Below are positions 47,376 to 54,994 of a stretch of DNA of 64,000 nt, piece by piece; positions within the stretch are counted from its first letter, which is position 1; every line of letters starts with the position of its first letter. The stretch is taken from the NCBI GenBank assembly GCA_943787725.1, contig CALSNM010000005.1, positions 1 to 64,000 of the forward strand, read 5' to 3'. This DNA is from an uncultured Flavobacteriales bacterium. GTDB taxonomy: Bacteria > Bacteroidota > Bacteroidia > Flavobacteriales_D > Parvicellaceae. The notes below the pieces were generated by a model. It did no database searches and was not told the origin of the DNA. It saw only the letters and a program-made list of their open reading frames with translations. The position numbers and the translations under genes were made by a program.

Positions 47376-47807
47376 CTATAATCTTGTTATAACAATCCAA
47401 CCAAAGTTGACCTTGTACTTTTCTATTATACTAAATGTTGCTCTTTTAAAACTCTTTACAGATGGTTCTGAAACATCATTATGATTTCCGTATTTCAAAT
47501 TATTTCGAAGTTTCCAATATTTTTTAGAAACTCTCCACCTTAATTTACTTATCAAAGATGCTGGAATCACACGTTTATGATAAGGAATTTTTGGTGTTAC
47601 CAGCTCAACCCTTTCAATTTTATTTTCAAACTCTTCAATATCTGAACTCCATGGAGAATCCCCATAATACCGACCGGCCAACACTTTAAAATCAACATCC
47701 TTTTTGCAAAGAAATTTAGCCTGTTTAGCCCATCTTCTGCATCCTACCCTTTTAAAAGGAGGAAAATAATAGGAGATAATTAATAATTTTACCTTTTCAC
47801 CTTCCAT
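47376..47807 (-). pseudogene. Truncated glycosyltransferase paralogue (N-terminal third only)
   Basis: A 143-residue frame starting MEGEKVKLLIISYYFPPFKR that matches the N-terminal part of the next gene: VKLLIISYYFPPFKRVGCRR against IKVLIVSFYFPPYPKVGGRR, RRWAKQAKFL against RRWAKFAKYL, PYHKRVIPASLISKLRWRVS against PYHLRTLPKNIVQKIKWKLS, and FGWIVITRL against FSTVIVTGG. It stops exactly where the intact paralogue begins (stop 47376, ATG ending at 47375). The donor-binding half is therefore absent. It looks like the remnant of a duplicated transferase gene after an internal deletion or recombination. It probably has no enzymatic activity, though a short protein could still be made. Confidence 0.7.
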
Positions 47808-47905
47808 TCAAAACTAGAATATTATAAAATAAAACTTCTCAAAAAAATGACTTAATCTTGTATAAATCGAAAACTAGAGGAGCAAGTAATAAAGATCTTT
47901 TCTTA

Positions 47906-48703
47906 TCATAAAACCCGTGGAGGTTCAGAAACAAATGTTTCTTTTACTTCTCCCTGATAATTCGACAAAGTAACTCCTAAAGCTACAGTTGACCCTTTTT
48001 TTATAATGCAGCCCTTTAGTATACTCACGTTTTTCCCCAACCAAACATCAGATTCAATCACCACTTTTTGAGTTTTAGGTTTAACAGGATCGACTAGACC
48101 CAAGGGAAACTGCTCAGTTATCCAATCTCTTCTCTGTCCACTATCGGTTGAATGCACATTGGTATCGTATATATTTACATGATACGATATCAATCCATAA
48201 TCACCTATTTCCACGTTCTCATCACATCTGATATCTCCAAAATAACCAATACCCACGTAATTACCAATATTCAATATCCCTCCAAATCGAACAATAGCAC
48301 TATCCAAAAATAACTTACAGTTAGATCCGGATGAAAACAGACTATCATTTACAATTATTCTAGTGGGATGATTTTGGGTAGAACCAACAACGGAAACCTC
48401 TCCAATTTCCACTTTTCCATTTGTAGCCGATATTATTGAATTTGTAATCGTACAAGAAGCTCCAATTCTAATTTTCGAATTCTTATTCGCTACTATTCGG
48501 CAATTTATTAAACTCGCTCCTTTTTCAATGACTATCTCACTGTTATCATCCGCTATTAAAGAACAATAATCTAAAAATTTACCTTCATTGATTATTTTAC
48601 CACCGCCACTAACATATACATAAGGCTTTTTAGAAAAATACCGAACTATTCTCCGTAAGAATGACTCTTTCCAATTGCTAATATTATTTACTAGTCCACT
48701 CAT
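47906..48703 (-). CDS. Left-handed beta-helix acyltransferase
   Basis: A 265-residue protein with an amphipathic N-terminus (WKESFLRRIVRYFSK) and a very long run of hexapeptide coils: SEIVIEKGASLINCRIVANK, SKIRIGASCTITNSIISATN, GILNIGNYVGIGYFGDIR, VEIGDYGLISYHVNIYDTNV followed by a catalytic-type HSTDSGQRRDW loop, then VVIESDVWLGKNVSILKGC and STVALGVTLS. It should transfer an acetyl or similar group from a CoA donor to a sugar. The N-terminal half-helix is longer than in WcaF-type enzymes. Its start overlaps the wzt gene by 20 bp. Confidence 0.75.
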   Translation of the reverse strand: MSGLVNNISNWKESFLRRIVRYFSKKPYVYVSGGGKIINEGKFLDYCSLIADDNSEIVIEKGASLINCRIVANKNSKIRIGASCTITNSIISATNGKVEIGEVSVVGSTQNHPTRIIVNDSLFSSGSNCKLFLDSAIVRFGGILNIGNYVGIGYFGDIRCDENVEIGDYGLISYHVNIYDTNVHSTDSGQRRDWITEQFPLGLVDPVKPKTQKVVIESDVWLGKNVSILKGCIIKKGSTVALGVTLSNYQGEVKETFVSEPPRVL

Positions 48704-49958
48704 GTTCTATATAAAATCCTTTATAATTTTCAGGGTAAACATAATTCTCGTAAATAAAGCTAGCCCTTTCCATTTGAAAGTAAGTGACATCTTGCACCCA
48801 ATCACAAATTTGATTTTGACTCTTTACCATTAGATTTACGATATAATCTCCTTCAGTAAAGGGAATGTTATTAATTACACACCTAACGGAATTTACACCT
48901 TCTGATATTTTTACCTCAACACCAGTATAGTTATTAGAAAGGAAACACACTGGAGAGTCATCTTTTCTTCTGATACCAATAATAATCTCTGCATCCAACT
49001 GATTCGGACTTTTCTGGTCCAAATCAAAATCAAATGTCATTCTATCCCCCGTATGGTATTTTTTCATTTTTTTCCCGCTTGCATCCAATAATTCACACCT
49101 CGAAAAAACAATTTTCCCATTCCCTTTTCTATCCATGTCATTAATATTTCTATCCAACAGAACATTACTTGATAAATAATAGTCAATTACTTCTTCAATA
49201 TTATTAGAAGCAAAGTCTATTTGACCATTATTCAACAAAATCCCTGAGGTACAAAGGTCTTTAACCGAACCCATGTTATGACTAACAAAAATAACCGTTC
49301 TTCCGGTCCCCTCGCTAACTTCCTTCATTTTACCAATCGCCTTCTTCTGAAAATCAGCATCACCGACGGCTAACACCTCGTCCACAATAAGTATTTCAGG
49401 ATCTAAAAAAGCAGCAACAGCAAAAGCTAAACGAACCGTCATTCCAGAAGAAAACCGTTTAATCGGAGTATCCACGTACATAGCACAACCTGCAAAATCT
49501 AGTATTTCATCAAACTTTGAACGAATCTCTTTTTTAGTCATTCCCAAAATAGCTCCATTCAAATAAATATTCTCGCGTGCTGTCATTTCAGGGTGCATGC
49601 CTGTGCCTACCTCCAATAATGAGGCTACACGTCCTTTTGCCTTTATATAACCTGTAGTTGGAGCAGTAATTTGGGATATTAATTTTAATAATGTTGATTT
49701 TCCTGCTCCATTCTTCCCTATAATTCCTAATACTTCTCCTTTTTTTAATTCGAACCCAATGTCCTTTAGAGCCCATACATAATCACCTGTTGCTTGTTTT
49801 GATCTTTGATTTACCTGTCCTACTTTGGCAAAAGGATCTTCTTTACCACGAACTTTAGCAATCCACCTATTTAAATCATGAGAAATTGTACCAGTTCCTA
49901 CCTCTCCTAGCCGATACAACTTTGATAAATTTTCTATTTTAAGAACAGTTTCACTCAT
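48684..49958 (-). CDS. wzt: ABC transporter ATP-binding protein for polysaccharide export (Wzt-like)
   Basis: A 424-residue protein. The nucleotide-binding domain has Walker A GKNGAGKST at residues 81-89, the Q-loop region ISQITAPTTG, the signature FSSGMTVRLAFA (169-180) and Walker B ILIVDEVLAVGD (189-200), all of the TagH/Wzt type. Residues about 275-424 form an additional domain (KIVFSRCELLDASGKK; MTFDFDLDQKSP; YFQMERASFIYENY), which in O-antigen exporters recognises the non-reducing end of the finished glycan. This suggests that chains are completed in the cytoplasm before export. It lies 3 bp after the permease gene and forms a transporter with it. Confidence 0.9.
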   Translation of the reverse strand: MSETVLKIENLSKLYRLGEVGTGTISHDLNRWIAKVRGKEDPFAKVGQVNQRSKQATGDYVWALKDIGFELKKGEVLGIIGKNGAGKSTLLKLISQITAPTTGYIKAKGRVASLLEVGTGMHPEMTARENIYLNGAILGMTKKEIRSKFDEILDFAGCAMYVDTPIKRFSSGMTVRLAFAVAAFLDPEILIVDEVLAVGDADFQKKAIGKMKEVSEGTGRTVIFVSHNMGSVKDLCTSGILLNNGQIDFASNNIEEVIDYYLSSNVLLDRNINDMDRKGNGKIVFSRCELLDASGKKMKKYHTGDRMTFDFDLDQKSPNQLDAEIIIGIRRKDDSPVCFLSNNYTGVEVKISEGVNSVRCVINNIPFTEGDYIVNLMVKSQNQICDWVQDVTYFQMERASFIYENYVYPENYKGFYIEHEWTSK

Positions 49959-49961
49959 AAA

Positions 49962-50825
49962 CTATACAGTATCCATAAAAGTTCTCTCAGTACGGTTAAA
50001 AACAACAACTCCCATTAATAATATAACCAAAGTAAATATCCCTGAATACACCAATCCTCCAGCTGATAACGACCCATTCCCCACAAATGCATATTTAAAT
50101 GCTTCAATAATATGAGATATTGGGTTCAATTCTAACACAAACCTCGTGGTAGATCCTTCTTGCATCATACTTAGGGGATAAATAATTGGTGTTGCATACA
50201 TTAATAATTGAACTCCAAACTGAATTAAAAACTTTAAATCCCTGTATTTAGTTGTCAATGAGCTAAATATAAGTCCAAATCCTAATCCTAATCCCGCCAT
50301 TAAGAATAAAAGTACTGGCAGAAAAGCCATTGATACTCCTGGATTAATAGTCTCTGGTTCAGTGACTAGGTAGTAAACAAGTAAGCCCACAAAAAGGGCA
50401 AACTGAATTCCAAATTTTATTAATGCGGAGAAGATTTTTGATAATGGCATTATTAATCTAGGGAAATAGACTTTTCCAAAAATTGCGGCATTTTCACTAA
50501 ACGTTGAAGATGTTTTGCTAAAAGCTTCAGAAAAATACCCCCATAAAATTACACCAGATAAATAAAACAAAGGTTTAGGAATTCCTTCTGTTGGTAAATT
50601 AGCAACATTACCAAACACAAAAACGTACATCACGGTTGTAAAAATTGGTTGGATTAATATCCAAAGAGGCCCCAAAACAGTTTGCTTGTATATTGTAACA
50701 ACATCTCTACGGACAAACATAAACAACAAGTCCTTGTAGCGAATAAGTTCAGAAAGCTTTAAATTAAACCAACTAGTTGTAGGTTTAACCACTAAATCCC
50801 ATTGATTGTCGTTTGTGTTTTCCAA
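49962..50825 (-). CDS. wzm: ABC transporter permease for polysaccharide export (Wzm-like)
   Basis: A 287-residue ABC-2-type membrane protein with six helices. It begins with a cytoplasmic segment WFNLKLSELIRYKDLLFMFV and has RRDVVTIYKQTVLGPLWILI, the classic amphipathic entry helix of Wzm/TagG proteins, then GVILWGYFSEAFSKTSSTF and TKYRDLKFLIQFGVQLLMYA near the periplasmic gate, plus LNPISHIIEAFKYA. With Wzt it should carry lipid-linked glycan across the inner membrane. It starts 21 bp after wzc. Confidence 0.9.
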   Translation of the reverse strand: MENTNDNQWDLVVKPTTSWFNLKLSELIRYKDLLFMFVRRDVVTIYKQTVLGPLWILIQPIFTTVMYVFVFGNVANLPTEGIPKPLFYLSGVILWGYFSEAFSKTSSTFSENAAIFGKVYFPRLIMPLSKIFSALIKFGIQFALFVGLLVYYLVTEPETINPGVSMAFLPVLLFLMAGLGLGFGLIFSSLTTKYRDLKFLIQFGVQLLMYATPIIYPLSMMQEGSTTRFVLELNPISHIIEAFKYAFVGNGSLSAGGLVYSGIFTLVILLMGVVVFNRTERTFMDTV

Positions 50826-50846
50826 TTTATTAATGTTCTCTATTAT

Positions 50847-53228
50847 TTAGGTGGATTTATCATTGCTCTGACCATAGCCATAGCCATAGCCATAGCCATA
50901 GCCATAGCCATAGCCATAGCCATAGCCGTATTTACCATACATATACTTCCAACGTTTTTGCTTCACACCATTCAATACAACTCCATTATGTTTCAAATTA
51001 CTTTTCGATACAACTTCTTCCAAAAATTTTATTCCTTTCTTATTGGCTTTATTGGCATTCATAACAAAAATAGAGTTATCCACTAAATTCATTAATACAA
51101 TCCCATCACTAATATACCCAATTGGAGGCGTATCTATAAATACAAAATCGTATTCATTTCTTAACTTACTCAATAATTCTTTAACTTTATCTGAAAGCAC
51201 CAATTCTGATGCATTAGGCGGAACAATTCCACTTGTTATAACATCCAAATTATTTTCTAAATGATGTACTTTTAACTTATCGATAGTTATATTACCAGAC
51301 AAATAACTAGAACCACCATTTTCATTACTCAACTCTAATAATTTGTGCACGCGTGGTTTATGTAGATCAAAATCAACAAGTATTACCTTTTTTCCCGATT
51401 TAGCGTAAATAGATGCTACGTTGTGGGATAAAAAAGTTTTTCCTTCACCAGGATGAATGGATGTAAGCATAAAAACTTTAGAATCTCCACCAGAGCTCAT
51501 ATAACTTAACGCTGTACGCAAGCCTCTAAATGCTTCCATGATGTTTGATTTTGACGAAGTAAGCGCGCCATCTGCCACTTCCCTTTCAGTAACCAAAGGA
51601 ATACTTCCTAATACAGGTAAATCCGTTTCAGAAGCTAACTCTTTCGAACTTCCAAAAGTATGAAAGAGTAGATACTTCAGCATAGCAAGAGCAAACGCCA
51701 ATGCTATTCCAAATAAAACAAACAGAACAACACTATCATTTATTTTCCGACCGACGCGACTGAGTTTTCTTGCTTTTTCAATAACTTTTGTTTGCGGGAC
51801 GATACCGGACCGAGTGATATAAGTAGTGGCACGTTTTTCTAAAAGAAACATGTATAACATTTCATTGACCTGCAGCCTCCTATCAACAGCAAGCACCTCT
51901 CTTTCCATTCTAGGAAGTTTCTTTACCATGCCCATGTAAAACAATCTTTGACTTTTTACTTGCTCCAATTGATCCACCAACCCTTCATTTACATTTTTAA
52001 TATATTCCAGCATGTCCTTCCTTAACAACTCCATTTCCACATATAGCTGACCCAACCCTTGATGCCCTTCTTTTACAATATATTCCATTTCAATTTTATT
52101 CATCCGCAATTCGGCAAACTTGGACAAGGCAGAATTCCAATAAGGGTCATGATCACTCATATAAAAAGACGGAGGCTGCACATTTTGACTATTCTCATCT
52201 TTTATATACTCCATCAGCTTAAACATTGATTTTAATTGCAACTCCAGCTTTTTCTCTTTCATTTCCGCGTCCATCATCTCAGCAAAGTAAGCACCTGATT
52301 CTAGCTTCAAATTCAAAATATTATTAGTATCTCGAACTTGCTCTACCTCCAACTCAATAGAATCTAGAATACCTACAACTTCACCTAACTGCGTATTGAT
52401 GTAATTTAGGGAATTTTCATTTATTTTAAAATCATTTTCTACTGTATAATAAATATATTCGTTGGCTAACGTATCTAATATTATCTGAGCTCTTCGCGGA
52501 ATCTCATCCGTCAACATCAACTGCAATATCGAAGTATTGGGAACATTAACTATTTGTAAATTAGACATAACCCGATTAACCCAATAATTCTCCTTATGAA
52601 TAACAAACTGATAATGTGTATTTTCCTCGTGCCCTATTACAAATCGATTTCCCTCTCCCTTGCTATGAACATTAAATGCATAATCATTTGTTTGAACAAA
52701 CTCATCAAATAAATGCTGCTCAACAACCTTATCTCCAGCCTGAAAATAGCTAAGTTCATACTTTTTATCATCGAGTATTTTAAACTCGAAAGGGGTTTCA
52801 TATAATCGCTTATCTAAATAAAATACGTCTACTTTAAAAGGGGTGTCCTTAAAATACTCCTTTGTAACTAATCTTCCGATTATAAAATAAGAAACATCAA
52901 AGTTCAATTTTGAAAGCGTTCTTTTCACTAAGTCAAATGACTTTATAACTCTAATTTGATTTGGAATATCAGAATTCAATCCATTATATCCAATATTACT
53001 ACGAAGTGATTGTTGGTAATCATATACCTCATTTGATTTGACTAACACTTCTATCTTCGAAACAAATTGAGGCGTAGTTTTATAGGAATAAAAAAACCCA
53101 ACTAAGCCGAGAACCAATGGACAAATAAAAAACAAATACCAACCGCTTGCAATAGCACTCCAAATCCATTTTAGATCATTCAAACTAAATAATTTTTCTT
53201 CGGTAGTATTTTGTTTTGTAGTATTCAA
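50847..53228 (-). CDS. wzc: Polysaccharide co-polymerase with tyrosine autokinase domain (Wzc-like)
   Basis: A 793-residue inner-membrane protein. A short cytoplasmic N-terminus, TM1 at about 24-49, a long periplasmic Wzz-type region with coiled-coil stretches (about 50-490), TM2 at about 498-520 (VVLFVLFGIALAFALAML), then the BY-kinase domain: Walker A HPGEGKT near 592, Walker A' VILVDFDLHKPR near 613 and Walker B DFVFIDTPPIGYISD near 694. The C-terminus ends with ten Tyr-Gly pairs (residues 767-786) plus Y762 and Y764, the tyrosine cluster that such kinases phosphorylate to control glycan length and export. The Tyr-Gly tail is encoded by a perfect hexanucleotide repeat. It is the first gene of the whole locus, with a promoter-like TATATTTG just upstream. 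Confidence 0.9.
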   Translation of the reverse strand: MNTTKQNTTEEKLFSLNDLKWIWSAIASGWYLFFICPLVLGLVGFFYSYKTTPQFVSKIEVLVKSNEVYDYQQSLRSNIGYNGLNSDIPNQIRVIKSFDLVKRTLSKLNFDVSYFIIGRLVTKEYFKDTPFKVDVFYLDKRLYETPFEFKILDDKKYELSYFQAGDKVVEQHLFDEFVQTNDYAFNVHSKGEGNRFVIGHEENTHYQFVIHKENYWVNRVMSNLQIVNVPNTSILQLMLTDEIPRRAQIILDTLANEYIYYTVENDFKINENSLNYINTQLGEVVGILDSIELEVEQVRDTNNILNLKLESGAYFAEMMDAEMKEKKLELQLKSMFKLMEYIKDENSQNVQPPSFYMSDHDPYWNSALSKFAELRMNKIEMEYIVKEGHQGLGQLYVEMELLRKDMLEYIKNVNEGLVDQLEQVKSQRLFYMGMVKKLPRMEREVLAVDRRLQVNEMLYMFLLEKRATTYITRSGIVPQTKVIEKARKLSRVGRKINDSVVLFVLFGIALAFALAMLKYLLFHTFGSSKELASETDLPVLGSIPLVTEREVADGALTSSKSNIMEAFRGLRTALSYMSSGGDSKVFMLTSIHPGEGKTFLSHNVASIYAKSGKKVILVDFDLHKPRVHKLLELSNENGGSSYLSGNITIDKLKVHHLENNLDVITSGIVPPNASELVLSDKVKELLSKLRNEYDFVFIDTPPIGYISDGIVLMNLVDNSIFVMNANKANKKGIKFLEEVVSKSNLKHNGVVLNGVKQKRWKYMYGKYGYGYGYGYGYGYGYGYGYGQSNDKST
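50872..50925 (+). repeat. Nine perfect tandem copies of CCATAG inside the wzc tail
   Basis: The unit CCATAG is repeated nine times without interruption, followed by the variant CCGTAT. Read on the - strand it is TATGGC, coding Tyr-Gly; nine TAT-GGC plus one TAC-GGC make the ten Tyr-Gly pairs. Because the unit is six bases, gain or loss of copies keeps the reading frame and changes only the number of tyrosines at the Wzc tail. The opposite-strand frame (Ile-Ala repeats) is not a gene. Confidence 0.9.
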
Positions 53229-53258
53229 ACTTATTGCTTTGATTTTTTATTGCTACCA

Positions 53259-53266
53259 CAAATATA
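53259..53266 (-). promoter_or_regulatory. Candidate -7 element of the wzc promoter
   Basis: On the - strand the bases read TATATTTG, a perfect TAnnTTTG. It lies 30 bases upstream of the wzc ATG (53228). No convincing -33 TTTG is seen at the usual spacing. It is a reasonable start for the locus transcript but not proven. Confidence 0.35.
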
Positions 53267-53450
53267 GCATTGCTTTTCTAGGTAAAACTATATAATTCGT
53301 CATTTATGCTGATGAATGCATTGTTTTTTATCTGCTCAAAATTTAAAAAGAGTGTTTATACAACTTTTTTCCAGTGATTAATAATACGGTCTATTAGGGA
53401 TTAAATCTCTTTCCAAATAAAAAAAAATGGGTTTCTTTGCAATCAATAAT

Positions 53451-53458
53451 TATATTTG
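53451..53458 (+). promoter_or_regulatory. Candidate -7 element before the small exosortase-signal gene
   Basis: TATATTTG (perfect TAnnTTTG) ends 7 bases before the ATG at 53466. It lies inside the extra 13 codons of the longer possible frame (from 53427), which argues that translation begins at 53466 and that the leader is very short. Confidence 0.35.
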
Positions 53459-53465
53459 TGGTGTA

Positions 53466-53693
53466 ATGGCACGGAATCTTATAAAAATATTTTTAACTCT
53501 ATCGCTTCTATTGTTGGTTTTCGTTGCGCTGGGACAACCTGGAGGCGGAGACCCTCCTAGTGGACCTGGGGGTGGAGAACCTCCTTGTTGGCCGCCTCCT
53601 TGCGTTCCTGTTGATGGAGGGCTTAGTTTTTTAGTCGCAATAGGTGCAGCTTTTGGAGGAAAGAAGGTTTACAGTGTATTAAAAAAGAAATAA
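53466..53693 (+). CDS. Tiny secreted Gly/Pro-rich protein with exosortase-type C-terminal sorting signal (PID-CTERM-like)
   Basis: A 75-residue protein (start MARNLIKIFLTLS; a longer frame from 53427 adds 13 residues that overlap a promoter element). An N-terminal signal peptide ends near VFVALG. The middle is almost only Gly and Pro with two Cys: GGGDPPSGPGGGEPPCWPPP then C. The C-terminus VPVDGGLSFLVAIGAAFG plus GKKVYSVLKKK has the three parts of an exosortase signal: a short P-[IV]-D-G-G motif, a hydrophobic helix and a basic end. It precedes the exosortase gene by 22 bp in the same direction, making it a likely substrate. The mature part after both cleavages would be only about 30 residues. 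Role unknown; the two Cys could form a disulfide or bind metal. Confidence 0.7.
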   Translation: MARNLIKIFLTLSLLLLVFVALGQPGGGDPPSGPGGGEPPCWPPPCVPVDGGLSFLVAIGAAFGGKKVYSVLKKK

Positions 53694-53715
53694 ATTCCCT
53701 CAAGATTCTTTTGTA

Positions 53716-54282
53716 GTGAAAAGACATTTCGAAAATCCATTTTTAAAGTTTATTATTATTTTCTCTGGTCTTGCTATATTATGGTTTAGCCTTTACCAAA
53801 ATATATATAAGCTAGATCAACTTTTTTCATCTGACTCCAATCATTTCAATATTCAAACAAGTATTTCAATTCGCTTAGCTGAATATGCAAATATGTTTGT
53901 AAGCATATATGGTTATGAGCCAACTTTAGATGCATCTACTGGATTAGTAATCACATCTGTAGCAGGAGATTACCACAATCATGGTGTTTGGATTGGAGAA
54001 CCTTGCAACGGGGTTAAAATATTTGGATTATTCACATTATTCATACTTGCATTTCCTGGTTCATGGAAAAAGAAACTTTGGTTTATTCCACTAGGAATAT
54101 TTATCATTCACACTGCAAATGCTGTTCGCATAGCCTTACTTACCATTATTTCTGCTGAAAACCCAAAAGCTCTAGACTTTAACCACAACATAACTTTTCA
54201 AGTAATTATTTATGGACTTATTTTCCTTCTTTGGTATTGGTGGGTTCAGAAATTATCAGGAATAGTAAAAACAGAGGATTAA
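53716..54282 (+). CDS. xrtF: Exosortase, XrtF type
   Basis: A 188-residue membrane protein with a GTG start at 53716. The exosortase catalytic triad is present: Cys97 in GEPCNGVKIFGLF, Arg138 in HTANAVRIALL and His157 in DFNHNITFQVIIYG, each at the edge of a transmembrane helix, as in EpsH and XrtF. The protein should cleave a C-terminal sorting signal in the inner membrane and pass the cargo to a surface anchor. The neighbour upstream is a small protein with such a signal, and the neighbour downstream is the XrtF-associated membrane protein, matching the flavobacterial XrtF system. It is divergent from the polysaccharide locus, fitting the known link of exosortases with surface glycans. Confidence 0.85.
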   Translation: MKRHFENPFLKFIIIFSGLAILWFSLYQNIYKLDQLFSSDSNHFNIQTSISIRLAEYANMFVSIYGYEPTLDASTGLVITSVAGDYHNHGVWIGEPCNGVKIFGLFTLFILAFPGSWKKKLWFIPLGIFIIHTANAVRIALLTIISAENPKALDFNHNITFQVIIYGLIFLLWYWWVQKLSGIVKTED

Positions 54283-54338
54283 ATCTAAAATACTTAGATT
54301 CATATCCAAGGTAAAATGGCTATGACGATATATTTGAA

Positions 54339-54848
54339 ATGAATAAAACACTAAAAATATTTACACTTATTTTCTTAGTATTCTTTTTATTTTATTCTGA
54401 ATTTATTCGAGATTATGTTTTTAAAAACCTGCAATATCAAATTCATTATTTAAGCCTATTTAACTCAGAAGGAAAAGCAATGGCAGAGAACTATACTGAC
54501 TCGTGGATGGAAAAGTTACTTGAAGGAAAACCCATAACCGAATTAATAAATCTGAAATGGCTTTTCACATTGGCTTTTACTTTTTACTTTTTATTGTTTA
54601 GTATACTTATTCCTTTTATACTTTACAACAAGAGAAGAATAGTAAAATATGCTATAGTTCTTTATGGAGCTATCTTTTTTTCAGCCTTAATTATCTATGG
54701 ATTACGGTTTATTTATTCTGATTATAATTGGCAGGAAAACACTTATTTAATCTCTTTAGGTCTGATGCATTTTCTACAATCTTCTTTACCTACTTTGCTT
54801 CTAGTGTTAGCATTTAAATTGCACTTAAGTTTTAATGACGAAAAATAA
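54339..54848 (+). CDS. Exosortase F system-associated membrane protein
   Basis: A 169-residue protein with about four transmembrane helices (near residues 5-22, 72-95, 104-124, 135-160) and a polar loop at about 25-70. The layout, with EFIRDYVFKNLQYQIHYL near the N-terminus and HFLQSSLPTLLLVLAFKLH near the C-terminus, and its position directly after XrtF match the membrane protein that accompanies XrtF in Flavobacteriales. Its job is not known; it may help substrate recognition or cargo attachment. It starts 56 bp after the exosortase stop. Confidence 0.7.
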   Translation: MNKTLKIFTLIFLVFFLFYSEFIRDYVFKNLQYQIHYLSLFNSEGKAMAENYTDSWMEKLLEGKPITELINLKWLFTLAFTFYFLLFSILIPFILYNKRRIVKYAIVLYGAIFFSALIIYGLRFIYSDYNWQENTYLISLGLMHFLQSSLPTLLLVLAFKLHLSFNDEK

Positions 54849-54994
54849 TAATTCATTCAGAAAACTAGCAAATAATCAATAACCTTCCATCTTTTCTAAA
54901 AAGAAAAATTAGCAGTTGCTGGAGGAAAAGAAAAGTTCGAAGCGAGGCAAGATTTCATAGCAAATCATTAAATTTGTATCTAAATTAATTTAGA

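Noticed and set aside
50872-50930. Short tandem repeat as a possible CRISPR-like array
   Set aside because: Six-base units without spacers, in coding sequence; no cas genes are in the window.
50802-51086. A + strand frame of 94 residues with a long Ile-Ala repeat opposite the wzc tail
   Set aside because: It is the other-strand reading of the CCATAG repeat inside a well-supported gene and has no own start context.
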